Shown here one piece after another: positions 44,265 through 52,384 of a DNA stretch of 64,000 nt. A program made the translations under genes and the position numbers. The first letter of the stretch is position 1, and every line of letters begins with the position of its first letter. The stretch is from contig OY759717.1 of the NCBI GenBank assembly GCA_963662525.1, positions 1,240,001 through 1,304,000 of the forward strand, in the 5' to 3' direction. Below the pieces are notes generated by a model. It saw only the letters and a program-made list of their open reading frames with translations, was not told the DNA's origin and did not search any database. This DNA is from CAZSDU01 sp963662525 (GTDB lineage Bacteria; Bacteroidota; Bacteroidia; Bacteroidales; FEN-979).

Positions 44265-45614
44265 CTAAAAAATATTTCCGATCCCGATATACAGGCCGCT
44301 GGTTCCGTCCTGTTTGTCGAGCGCCAGGCCGTAATCCACAGAAATGATGAAATTATGGTTGATGGCTGCCCGTAATCCCAGTCCGGTGCTGAGGTGAAGG
44401 CAATCGGTTGCGGATTTAAAATAAAAAGACTGCTGATCTTCAGGTACCCGGCTTCGCTGAACCGGATGATCCTGCACCACCATTCCTCCATCCAGGAAAC
44501 CGGTTAGTCCGAGGCTCAGGTTTTGTTTAAGGATAATGGTTTTAAGAAAGGTCCACCTCAGTTCGATATTTCCGAAAGCGATACCATCGCCCACGATGCG
44601 GTTTCTCAGTATCCCGCGAATGGTCTTTGCTCCGCCTAAGCCATCGGGCTTGGTAGTAAGACTATATGAACTATAGATATATGGTAAAATATAGTAAGGC
44701 GTGGTTCCTCCCAGGGTTCCCTGGTAACTCAGCTGATAGGCTCCGACAAGGTATTTTTTCACAATGGAAATGTATTGCCGGTGTGTGACGGCCAGCTTCA
44801 CAAAGGCATAGGGATGATTTCCAAGGAATTCCGGAGCTGCAAGTACCATGGCTTCCGACCAGAAGCCCCTGTTTGGGGCCGCTTCATTGTCGCGGGTATC
44901 ATAAACCAATCCGAGTTTCAGGTAAACCGTGGTTCCCCCGACCTTTTCGTTGGGACGGATCAGCTGGTAATCTACATATTTATCATAAAGCAAAGCGGTA
45001 TCCGGCAGCTTTTTATCATCCGCCTTCCCTTTGTTGATCCTGCTGATATCCACGGTAGCCGTTTGTATGCCCAGGATATTGACCCCGCCCAACCAGCGGA
45101 GTTTCTGTCCGAGAATTGGGCCCTGGAAATCAAGCATGATGCGGTACATCTTACGTTCATGCTTGTAAAATACCCGGGATATGTAGTCACCCGAACCCTG
45201 TTCGGCGAGGGTGGCATTATAATTGGCTTCATAGCCGTTAAACCCGTAAAAATCCAGGGCGCGTTCAGGCAGGTAATCCAGATCGGCGGTGACCCTTATC
45301 CCCCCTGGGATCAGGTAACGGGAATCGTAGAATAACTGGTAAACCGCGCTTCCCCTCATGAACCATGAACATTCGGCATAAATGGTATGCAGGTATTCGG
45401 GATATTTCGATCCGTCACCATAATAAAACACCTGTCCTAGGGCACCAAGCTGCAGTCCCTGGTCATTATCATAGGCTATCACTGGTAAAGCCGCCCAGGT
45501 CCAGCCGGTCTTTTTTTTCTCCCTGACGGGAAGAGAAGCTGAATCGGCCTGAGCAAACAGGCCCGTTGGGAACAATAAGATCAAACTTGCCAGTATGAAA
45601 ATTGATTTACGCAT
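44265..45614 (-). CDS. Omp85-type (BamA/TamA-like) outer-membrane barrel protein
   Basis: A 449-residue outer-membrane protein with a signal peptide (IFILASLILLFPTGLFAQ) and a barrel resembling the surface-antigen domain of Omp85 proteins. Visible features are DNDQGLQLGALGQVFYYGDG, FKHERKMYRIMLDFQGP-type strands, LGLVYDTRDNEAAPNRGFW (the typical strand pair), the lid-loop-like FGNIELRWTF region and the ending GLYIGIGNIF. Periplasmic POTRA domains are absent or minimal, so it is a short relative. It sits two bases before the AsmA/GT51 gene, so the two probably work together. The start is the ATG at 45614 rather than the upstream TTG. Confidence 0.82.
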   Translation of the reverse strand: MRKSIFILASLILLFPTGLFAQADSASLPVREKKKTGWTWAALPVIAYDNDQGLQLGALGQVFYYGDGSKYPEYLHTIYAECSWFMRGSAVYQLFYDSRYLIPGGIRVTADLDYLPERALDFYGFNGYEANYNATLAEQGSGDYISRVFYKHERKMYRIMLDFQGPILGQKLRWLGGVNILGIQTATVDISRINKGKADDKKLPDTALLYDKYVDYQLIRPNEKVGGTTVYLKLGLVYDTRDNEAAPNRGFWSEAMVLAAPEFLGNHPYAFVKLAVTHRQYISIVKKYLVGAYQLSYQGTLGGTTPYYILPYIYSSYSLTTKPDGLGGAKTIRGILRNRIVGDGIAFGNIELRWTFLKTIILKQNLSLGLTGFLDGGMVVQDHPVQRSRVPEDQQSFYFKSATDCLHLSTGLGLRAAINHNFIISVDYGLALDKQDGTSGLYIGIGNIF

Positions 45615-45641
45615 GCCTAAAATCAAGAAAAAGTTTATCCA

Positions 45642-45788
45642 TCAAGGTATATTACAGTTGATTTTATCCCGGATGTAAGGATAAAGCTCCTTCACACCGT
45701 CATAATTACCCTTGCATATCTCCTTTGTTTGCTCCGAAAGATGCTGTAGAATCATGTCCTGCGACGAAAATTGAGGGTTTGGCATCAT
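45642..45788 (-). CDS. Small protein of 48 residues, unknown function
   Basis: A short open frame with two adjacent ATG codons (45788, 45785) that starts three bases after the stop of the CPBP gene and ends 27 bases before the start of the Omp85-like gene, filling the gap in the operon. The predicted peptide (MMPNPQFSSQDMILQHLSEQ ... ending CNIP) is charged with an amphipathic helix. No family is known to me. Coding status is inferred from position and length alone. Confidence 0.5.
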   Translation of the reverse strand: MMPNPQFSSQDMILQHLSEQTKEICKGNYDGVKELYPYIRDKINCNIP

Positions 45789-45791
45789 GGT

Positions 45792-46715
45792 TTACAAATA
45801 AAATTTTCGGTTCCGAAAACCGTATATAAGAAAAAGAAACAGGCCGGTAACCAATGCGCTGGCCAGGATGAACCAGCCGTTTTCCGTAGCACCGAATTGT
45901 TCATAGTCCCCTTTAAATACTCCCGTCTTTCCAAGGAAAGACATGACAACTGCAGCTCCGTTATTGATGAAGTGAGCAAAAACAGGGACCCAGACCGAGC
46001 CTGTCCAGAAGAACAGGTATCCGAATAAAACGCCCAACATCATGCGGGGCAGAAAGCCATAAAACTGCATATGCATGGCGGCAAAGAAAAATGCAGAAAT
46101 GAAGATCGCCACATGAATATTTTTCAACCAGTCTTTCAGCAGGCGCTGTAACAGTCCGCGAAACATCAGTTCCTCCCCGACAGCTGGCAGAACGGCGATC
46201 ATCAGCAGGTTGAAAAGGAGACCGCCCACGGATTTCACATCCAGGAAAACTTCCGTAAGCTTTGTCGCTTCTGCTTCTGATGCCTTCATCCAATCCTCAA
46301 CACCTTTAAAATATACCGGTAATTTCATCATTTCATTCACAGAAACCAGCCAGTTTATGAAAGGAAGCGAAGTGAACATCAGGATGAGGGTGATCAGAAA
46401 GATGTATCCAGGGGAAGATTTATCCAGTTTCAGAAATGAAAAGCTATTGCTTTCAAAAAAATAAGCGGCCAGCATGGAAGGAATGAGAAACAAACCAATA
46501 GACTGGATAATCTGCATGTATTTCAGTAAAATGACAGTGACCGGACTGGAATAATCAGTGAGTGCAGTAAGATTGCTAAGCAGATTGACATGAAACAAGG
46601 GAATGGCTAAAATAATTCCGATCAGAAAGAAAAATACAAGGCTGCAAAGGGTCAGCAGAAGGGAAAAAATGATCCTGGAAAGGGGGGAAAGTTGGCCAAG
46701 TATGCCTGTTTTCAT
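45792..46715 (-). CDS. CPBP-family intramembrane protease-like protein (CAAX/Abi family)
   Basis: A 307-residue integral membrane protein with about eight hydrophobic segments. The family motifs are present: GEELMFRGLL (motif 1, EExxxR), HMQFYGFLPRM (motif 2, with His), and VFAHFINNGAAV (motif 3). Members include Rce1-like prenyl-protein proteases and bacteriocin-immunity proteins; the bacterial ones are putative proteases. The substrate is unknown. The start is the ATG at 46715 rather than a TTG at 46748. It is first in a minus-strand set leading to the Omp85 and AsmA/GT51 genes and is divergent from dusB by 45 bases. Confidence 0.85.
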   Translation of the reverse strand: MKTGILGQLSPLSRIIFSLLLTLCSLVFFFLIGIILAIPLFHVNLLSNLTALTDYSSPVTVILLKYMQIIQSIGLFLIPSMLAAYFFESNSFSFLKLDKSSPGYIFLITLILMFTSLPFINWLVSVNEMMKLPVYFKGVEDWMKASEAEATKLTEVFLDVKSVGGLLFNLLMIAVLPAVGEELMFRGLLQRLLKDWLKNIHVAIFISAFFFAAMHMQFYGFLPRMMLGVLFGYLFFWTGSVWVPVFAHFINNGAAVVMSFLGKTGVFKGDYEQFGATENGWFILASALVTGLFLFLIYGFRNRKFYL

Positions 46716-46760
46716 GATTTTGCGCGGTTTTCCGTACTTTTGCGACAAATTTAATCATTT

Positions 46761-47756
46761 TTGGTCAGGATAGGACATATCGAACTGGTTGACTTCCCTT
46801 TGTTTCTGGCACCGATGGAAGACATAACGGATTCTCCTTTTCGGTCAATCTGTAAACAATATGGAGCAGATGTATTGATCACGGAATTCATCTCCGCTGA
46901 AGGCTTGATCCGTGATGCCTGGAAAAGCAAAATGAAGATGCAGTTCGAAGAAATGGAACGACCCATTGGTATCCAGATTTTCGGAGCCCAGGTTGAATCC
47001 ATGCAGCGTGCAGCAGAGGTAGCAGAAGCAGCTGGTCCTGATTTCATCGATCTTAATTTTGGTTGCCCGGTACGTAAGATCGTGATGAAAGGCGGGGGAT
47101 CTGCCCTGCTTCAGGATATCCCGAAAATGATCAGGATGACGGAAGCGGTGGTCCGCTCAACCCGTTTGCCGGTGACCGTAAAAACCCGTCTGGGCTGGGA
47201 TGAAAACCATAAGGATATCGTGAATATTGCTGAGCGTTTGCAGGATGCAGGGATTTCGGGCATCAGCATCCATGGGCGAACGCGGGCTCAGCTTTATGGC
47301 GGACAGGCCGACTGGACCCTCATCGGAGAAGTGAAAAACAATCCCCGGATGAAGATACCGGTATTCGGCAACGGGGATGTGGATTCTCCTGAAAAAGCAA
47401 AGCAAATGAAAGACAGGTATGGTGTGGATGGAATTCTGATTGGTCGCGCTGCGAGCGGAAATCCATGGATCTTCAGGGAGATTAAAGCCTGGTTCGAACA
47501 AGGTGAAATACCTGAACCACCAAAATTGGCCGAACGTATCATGGTACTTCGGCAGCATATTCAAAAATCTATTGATTATAAAGGGGAACGTTACACGCAT
47601 TTCGAGATAAAAAAAATGTATCCCGGGTATTTCAGGGCTGTTGCCGGATTCAAACCTTTCCGCATTCGGCTGGTTACGGCTTCAAGTCTGGAAGTGGTAA
47701 ATAATATCCTGGATGAGATCAGTATTTCCGCTGAACAAGCTCCGACAACTTCTTAA
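46761..47756 (+). CDS. dusB: tRNA-dihydrouridine synthase DusB
   Basis: An FMN enzyme that reduces specific uridines in tRNA to dihydrouridine. The 331 residues show LAPMEDITDSPFRSICKQYGAD-type start, the catalytic Cys in LNFGCPVRKIVMKGGGSALL, VKTRLGWDENHK, HGRTRAQLYGGQADW (active-site His), and FGNGDVDSPEKAKQM near the phosphate site. All agree with DusB. The only reasonable start is a TTG at 46761 because an upstream stop closes the frame. A TACTTTTG box lies at 46735-46742. Its 3' end overlaps the convergent proline-rich gene by 38 bases. Confidence 0.94.
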   Translation: MVRIGHIELVDFPLFLAPMEDITDSPFRSICKQYGADVLITEFISAEGLIRDAWKSKMKMQFEEMERPIGIQIFGAQVESMQRAAEVAEAAGPDFIDLNFGCPVRKIVMKGGGSALLQDIPKMIRMTEAVVRSTRLPVTVKTRLGWDENHKDIVNIAERLQDAGISGISIHGRTRAQLYGGQADWTLIGEVKNNPRMKIPVFGNGDVDSPEKAKQMKDRYGVDGILIGRAASGNPWIFREIKAWFEQGEIPEPPKLAERIMVLRQHIQKSIDYKGERYTHFEIKKMYPGYFRAVAGFKPFRIRLVTASSLEVVNNILDEISISAEQAPTTS

Positions 47757-48396
47757 ATGCCTGTGATCCTGTATCCCAGAAATTTTTTTTCTTCAATAAA
47801 TCCAGGTATTCTGACGCCTGGTTTAGGGTGGTGAATCCATTCAACATATCAATGGCTTCATTGTATTCCCTCAGATTCCCATCGAAAAGCTCGTTGATGA
47901 ACATAAACTTTTCATTGATACTGATGGCCAGTTTCAGATTATCCACATGGCTGGACGGGTTTTTTGGACCCAGCGTTTTTTCTCGTGCTTCCTTGAGTTT
48001 GATGCTGAAGGTAGGTTCTTCTCCTTCAAAGAGGTCGGGGACCTCTGGGGGGGGGGATTTCCTGGGAGGTGTCTTGACTACATGAACTGTTACCGGAGGT
48101 TCCGGTGATTTTTTCTGGATTACTTCAGTTTTCGGTGGAGAAGTCTGTAGGGTGGGGATGGGTGGATGAACAGGGTTAATTGAAATAGTTGCTGCAGTAG
48201 AATGAAAATGGTCTTCAATCTTCTGTAATCTGTGTATGTTTTCATAGAGTTTGCGCAGATTTTCAAGGATGATGTCGAATTCAATCTGTGGAATTTTTTC
48301 CTGCTGGTTTTTTATGCTATCATATTGCTCATTGATCGCTTCCAGCAATAACCTGATTTCCTCTTTAATGATTTCTTTATTCATAATTTTCGGCAT
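47719..48396 (-). CDS. Proline-rich coiled-coil protein of unknown function
   Basis: A 225-residue cytoplasmic protein: an N-terminal helix-rich region (EIIKEEIRLLLEAINEQYDSI), a central proline-rich linker (TPPRKSPPPEVPDLF), and a C-terminal helical part (NLKLAISINEKFMFINELF, YNEAIDMLNGFTTL). The last section resembles a widely conserved Bacteroidota protein family of unknown role. The proline stretch is encoded by a run of ten C (48047-48056 as G on the plus strand), a potential slippage site. An alternative ATG is at 48384. Divergent from tdk. Confidence 0.7.
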   Translation of the reverse strand: MPKIMNKEIIKEEIRLLLEAINEQYDSIKNQQEKIPQIEFDIILENLRKLYENIHRLQKIEDHFHSTAATISINPVHPPIPTLQTSPPKTEVIQKKSPEPPVTVHVVKTPPRKSPPPEVPDLFEGEEPTFSIKLKEAREKTLGPKNPSSHVDNLKLAISINEKFMFINELFDGNLREYNEAIDMLNGFTTLNQASEYLDLLKKKNFWDTGSQAFKKLSELVQRKY

Positions 48397-48417
48397 TTCA
48401 ACAAGTCGGATTTTTTA

Positions 48418-48425
48418 TATCTTTG
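48418..48425 (+). promoter_or_regulatory. Promoter -7 box for tdk
   Basis: TATCTTTG fits TAnnTTTG and lies 29 bases before the TTG start of tdk, in the divergent gap with the proline-rich gene. Confidence 0.55.
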
Positions 48426-48454
48426 TCCGTAATCAAGGCATAAAGGTAATAAAA

Positions 48455-49027
48455 TTGCTGATTGAAAAAAACAATCCCATTAACCGGCTCGGTTGGATTG
48501 AAGTAATCTGCGGGTCGATGTTTTCCGGAAAAACTGAAGAGTTGATCCGTAGGTTGAAGCGTGCCAGGATCGCCAGGCAGAAAGTAGAGATTTTCAAACC
48601 CCATATTGATACCCGTTACGACCTTGTGAATGTGGTTTCCCATGACGAGAATTCCATTTCATCTACGCCTGTTGAATCCTCTTCACAGATTCTGCTTTTA
48701 ACCAATGATGTAAATGTGGTTGGAATTGATGAGGCCCAGTTCTTTGACATGGAAATCGTTTCGGTATGCGATATTCTGGCCAGCCAGGGGATAAGGGTGA
48801 TTGTGGCAGGTCTTGACATGGACTATCTGGGGAAACCGTTTGGCCCTATGCCGGCGCTTCTGGCCATTGCCGAAGATGTGACCAAAGTCCATGCAATTTG
48901 TATGGAATGTGGCGACATTGCACATTATTCCCATCGTATCGTTCCCGATAGCCACCTGGTCATGCTGGGAGAAAAAGATTCCTATGAGCCCCTCTGCCGC
49001 AGGTGCTATCTCGAAAAAAACAAGTGA
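48455..49027 (+). CDS. tdk: Thymidine kinase (type II-like)
   Basis: Phosphorylates thymidine in the nucleotide salvage pathway. The 190 residues contain the P-loop GSMFSGKTEELIRR, the Walker B/catalytic segment GIDEAQFFD and the zinc-binding cysteines CMECG and CRRC, all typical. I place the start at the TTG at 48455, giving a length of 190 and a start MLIEKNNPINRLGW. The longer frame would run through the promoter box and the divergent gene. The stop codon is the first unit of an 8-base tandem repeat. Confidence 0.9.
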   Translation: MLIEKNNPINRLGWIEVICGSMFSGKTEELIRRLKRARIARQKVEIFKPHIDTRYDLVNVVSHDENSISSTPVESSSQILLLTNDVNVVGIDEAQFFDMEIVSVCDILASQGIRVIVAGLDMDYLGKPFGPMPALLAIAEDVTKVHAICMECGDIAHYSHRIVPDSHLVMLGEKDSYEPLCRRCYLEKNK

Positions 49028-49072
49028 TGTGCTGATGTGATAATGTGCTGATTGGGTAATGGAGTAATGGGA
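49025..49072. repeat. 8-base tandem repeat beginning at the tdk stop codon
   Basis: Six contiguous 8-base units: TGATGTGC, TGATGTGA, TAATGTGC, TGATTGGG, TAATGGAG, TAATGGGA. The first three bases are the tdk TGA stop codon. The array ends at the T-run before the cyclophilin promoter. Confidence 0.82.
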
Positions 49073-49109
49073 TTTTTTTTTAATTTTGTCCTTTATTAAA
49101 AAAAATCCT

Positions 49110-49694
49110 ATGAAAAGAATGTCCATACTGCTATTTGCATGCGTAATAGCATTTAATCTCTCATTAATGTCTCAAACTAAAAAACAGGAAAAAGTGATAA
49201 CATTTATAATTCATACCGATTTGGGTGACATGAAAGGCAAGCTATATAATGAAACTCCGCAACATCGGGATAATTTTGTCAAACTGGCGCAATCCGGTTA
49301 TTATGACGGACTGCTTTTTCACCGGGTAATTTTTGGCTTTATGATCCAGGGAGGCGACCCCGTGTCAAAAACTGCAAAGCCTGGCCAACAGCTTGGTTCC
49401 GGAGGACCTAATTACACCATTCCGGCCGAATTCAATCCCTCCCTTACCCATAAACGCGGTGCCTTGGCTGCAGCCCGTACCGGAGATCAGACTAATCCTC
49501 AAAAAGCTTCTTCAGGTTCGCAATTTTATATCGTTCAACCTGAAAAAGGGGCTCATTTCCTTGACGGACAATATACCGTTTACGGGGAAATCACCGAAGG
49601 ATTTGATGTGATCGATAAAATTGCCTCGGTACCAAAAGACAGATCTGACAGACCGACCACCGATATCAAGATGACGGTGAAGATTGTGGAGTGA
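49110..49694 (+). CDS. Exported peptidyl-prolyl cis-trans isomerase (cyclophilin type)
   Basis: A 194-residue folding catalyst in the periplasm. The signal peptide (ILLFACVIAFNLSLMSQ) is followed by the cyclophilin fold: TDLGDMKGKLYNETPQHRDNF, YYDGLLFHRVIFGFMIQGGDP (catalytic Arg in FHRV), GPNYTIPAEF and GSQFYIVQPEKGAHFLDGQY. Family features agree; substrate proteins are unknown. The start is the ATG at 49110. A TAATTTTG box (49081-49088) lies 21 bases upstream. The gene runs into pheS after 21 bases. Confidence 0.92.
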   Translation: MKRMSILLFACVIAFNLSLMSQTKKQEKVITFIIHTDLGDMKGKLYNETPQHRDNFVKLAQSGYYDGLLFHRVIFGFMIQGGDPVSKTAKPGQQLGSGGPNYTIPAEFNPSLTHKRGALAAARTGDQTNPQKASSGSQFYIVQPEKGAHFLDGQYTVYGEITEGFDVIDKIASVPKDRSDRPTTDIKMTVKIVE

Positions 49695-49715
49695 GTGACA
49701 AGGTAAAAGGTTGAT

Positions 49716-50738
49716 ATGGAGTCAAGAATCAGAGCATTGCTGGAGGAGATTGAAAAAATTAAAGCCGGTTCTTTGGATGAAGTCGAACAACTTCGGCTTA
49801 AATATCTCAGCAAAAAAGGCCAGGTTTCATTGTTGTTTGAAGATTTCAGGCATGTTCCGGCAGAGAAAAAAAGAGAAGTCGGTCTGCTGCTGAATGAACT
49901 GAAAAATAAGACTGCACAAAAAATTGATACATTAAAATCATCTTTCGATATTCAGGAAGAATCTCTGTCGCCTGGTCAGGATCTTACCCGGCCTGTTGAT
50001 TATATGGAACCGGGATCAAGACATCCTTTATCTATCATCAGGAATGAAATTATTTCAATTTTCTCCCGTATCGGTTTTACAGTAGCTGATGGACCTGAAA
50101 TTGAAGATGACTGGCATAATTTCTCCGCACTCAACTTCCCGCCTGAACACCCCGCCCGGGATATGCAGGATACTTTTTTTATTGCAAAGGATCCTGATAT
50201 CGCTTTACGTACACATACCTCATCGGTGCAAATCCGAACCATGGAATCGAATCAGCCTCCAATCCGGATGATATTTCCGGGAAGGGTTTTCCGCAATGAG
50301 GCTATTTCCGCACGTGCCCATTGTATTTTTCACCAGGTCGAAGGTTTGTACGTGGATAAAAATGTTTCCTTTGCCGACCTAAAGCAAACGCTTCTTTATT
50401 TTGCCAAAGAGATGTTTGGGGAGGGAACAAAGATCCGTTTGCGCCCTTCCTATTTTCCTTTTACCGAACCTTCCGGTGAAATGGATGTAAGTTGTATGAT
50501 TTGCGGTGGGAAAGGATGTAATATCTGCAAACACACCGGTTGGGTTGAGATCCTCGGTTGCGGTATGGTTGACCCCGCGGTTCTTGACAATTGCGGAATC
50601 GATAGTAAAAAATATACCGGATATGCCTTCGGGATGGGTATCGAACGCATTACGATGCTGAAATATCAGATCCGGGATCTTCGTCTCTTTTTCGAAAACG
50701 ATGTCAGGTTCCTGAAACAGTTTACCGGAGCAATTTAA
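49716..50738 (+). CDS. pheS: Phenylalanyl-tRNA synthetase alpha subunit
   Basis: The catalytic subunit of the alpha2-beta2 enzyme that charges tRNA-Phe. The 340 residues contain an N-terminal coiled coil (LLEEIEKIKAGSLDEVEQL), motif 1 (GSRHPLSIIRNEI), motif 2 (FRNEAISARAHCIFHQVEGL) and motif 3 (GCGMVDPAVLD ... YAFGMGIERITML). A CxxC zinc pair (CMICGGKGCNIC) lies before motif 3, common in bacterial homologues of this lineage. The pheT gene is not adjacent, as is usual in Bacteroidota. Its stop shares a TTAA with the stop of the convergent ubiB-like gene. Confidence 0.96.
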   Translation: MESRIRALLEEIEKIKAGSLDEVEQLRLKYLSKKGQVSLLFEDFRHVPAEKKREVGLLLNELKNKTAQKIDTLKSSFDIQEESLSPGQDLTRPVDYMEPGSRHPLSIIRNEIISIFSRIGFTVADGPEIEDDWHNFSALNFPPEHPARDMQDTFFIAKDPDIALRTHTSSVQIRTMESNQPPIRMIFPGRVFRNEAISARAHCIFHQVEGLYVDKNVSFADLKQTLLYFAKEMFGEGTKIRLRPSYFPFTEPSGEMDVSCMICGGKGCNICKHTGWVEILGCGMVDPAVLDNCGIDSKKYTGYAFGMGIERITMLKYQIRDLRLFFENDVRFLKQFTGAI

Positions 50739-52384
50739 AATTTGTTCCGTCTGAGCAGCTTTACCACCAGCCAGAATCCGAATATTCCCGCCATACAGAA
50801 AACGACCGTGCCAACCCAACGGGTATGTTCCCATTGAGAAATAATAGATGCACCGATAATCAGTGCTGCCAAGACAATGGCGATGGATACCCGGTTACTT
50901 GAGCTATCGATATGCTCCATCAGGGGCTCAAATCCCTTGACTTCAATTTGTGTTTTGAACTTCCCTTCTTTGATTTTATAGATGATCTCATTAATATCGG
51001 AAGGAAATTCCCTGACTAGTTTATAGTATTCCTTCAGGGATTCAAATACCTCCAGGACAATTCTCCTGGGATCAAATTGTTTTGCCATCAGGGCCAAGGC
51101 AAAAGGTTGCATTTCATGAGCAAAATCAATCTTCGGATTCAGTTCCACCGCTACCCTTTCTATCGACATGAGGGCTTTGACCAGTAAATAAATGCTGGAA
51201 GGTATCCTTAATCCGTAATGCACCAGTATATCCACCGATTCATTCATCACTTTTCCAAAATCCATTTCATCAATGGATAAATATTTATAGTGGGCCAGGA
51301 GTTCTCCTATCTGAAATTCCAGTTCCTTCCGCCTGGCAAAATGGTGCTTCCCTGAAACCAGCAACAATGCTTCAGTCATAGTATGGGCATCGCGTTCCAG
51401 GTAACCAAGCACATATTTTCCCAGAAAATCAAGATGCTCTGGTCTAAGAGAACCCATCATTCCAAAATCAATGAAGGAAAGAACATTTTCTTCCATCACA
51501 AAAATATTGCCAGGATGAGGGTCTGCATGGAAAAAGCCATGGGTAAAAATCTGATCGAAGACCAGCCTCACTGCTTTTTTTGCTAAAGCATTAAGATCAT
51601 TCCCTGATTTTAAAAGGTTTTCCAGATCACTAACCTTGACTCCTGAAACATATCCTTCAACCAACATACGCTGGGAGGTATATTGATTATATACCTTCGG
51701 AACATAAATGTCAGGATCTCCTTCGAAGTTGTGAAAAAAACGAAGCAGGTTAGCGGCCTCATTCTTAAAATTCAATTCCTTTTTAATGGTAATGCCGAAC
51801 TCCCTGACAACACCAGAAATATTAATGGCTTCCATTTCCGGGTTGCTCTTCTGCATCCGGGAAGCAAAGTAATTCATCAAATGCAGGTCGAGTTCTATTT
51901 TTTTATCTATGCCAGGTCTTTGAATTTTTATGCATACTTCCTCCCCATTAAGCAACACCCCTTTGTATGTCTGGGCCATGGATGCCGAAGCAAGTTTTTT
52001 CCGGTCAAACTCCCTGAAAACTTCATAGATGGGTCTTCCAAGTTCAATTTCAATTTCCTTAATGGCCATTTCATCCGGGATCGGTTGTGCCTCATCCTGC
52101 AGCTTTTTTAACTCCTCTCTTAATTCTTCCGGAACAATATCGGGGCGGTCGGCCAGGATCTGACCAAATTTCACAAAGCTTGGACCCAACTCTTCCAGGG
52201 CCATGCGAATCCGCTCCCATTGATTATATCGATCGATCCGGGCAAGGCGCTTTTTGGAAACCAGATATTTTCCCATACCTCCCTTACTGACCCAGTCACT
52301 CAGGCCATATTTGACAATGATCCCAAGGATCTCCCGGGCCCGGCCGATTTCATGAACGGCCAGGCCGATCTTAGACATTTTCAT
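50735..52384 (-). CDS. ubiB: ABC1/UbiB-family kinase-like protein
   Basis: A 549-residue protein of the AarF/UbiB family, atypical kinases with ATPase activity associated with isoprenoid quinone metabolism. The KxGQ motif is present as SFVKFGQILADRPDIVPE, the alanine-rich loop as LASASMAQTYKG, the catalytic segment as HADPHPGNIFV and the metal site as FIDFGMMG. Two C-terminal hydrophobic helices (IAIVLAALIIGASIISQW and VVFCMAGIFGFWLVVKL) anchor it. The upstream phasin-like gene overlaps by four bases (ATGA), indicating coupling. In menaquinone-using Bacteroidota the precise role is uncertain. Confidence 0.9.
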   Translation of the reverse strand: MKMSKIGLAVHEIGRAREILGIIVKYGLSDWVSKGGMGKYLVSKKRLARIDRYNQWERIRMALEELGPSFVKFGQILADRPDIVPEELREELKKLQDEAQPIPDEMAIKEIEIELGRPIYEVFREFDRKKLASASMAQTYKGVLLNGEEVCIKIQRPGIDKKIELDLHLMNYFASRMQKSNPEMEAINISGVVREFGITIKKELNFKNEAANLLRFFHNFEGDPDIYVPKVYNQYTSQRMLVEGYVSGVKVSDLENLLKSGNDLNALAKKAVRLVFDQIFTHGFFHADPHPGNIFVMEENVLSFIDFGMMGSLRPEHLDFLGKYVLGYLERDAHTMTEALLLVSGKHHFARRKELEFQIGELLAHYKYLSIDEMDFGKVMNESVDILVHYGLRIPSSIYLLVKALMSIERVAVELNPKIDFAHEMQPFALALMAKQFDPRRIVLEVFESLKEYYKLVREFPSDINEIIYKIKEGKFKTQIEVKGFEPLMEHIDSSSNRVSIAIVLAALIIGASIISQWEHTRWVGTVVFCMAGIFGFWLVVKLLRRNKF

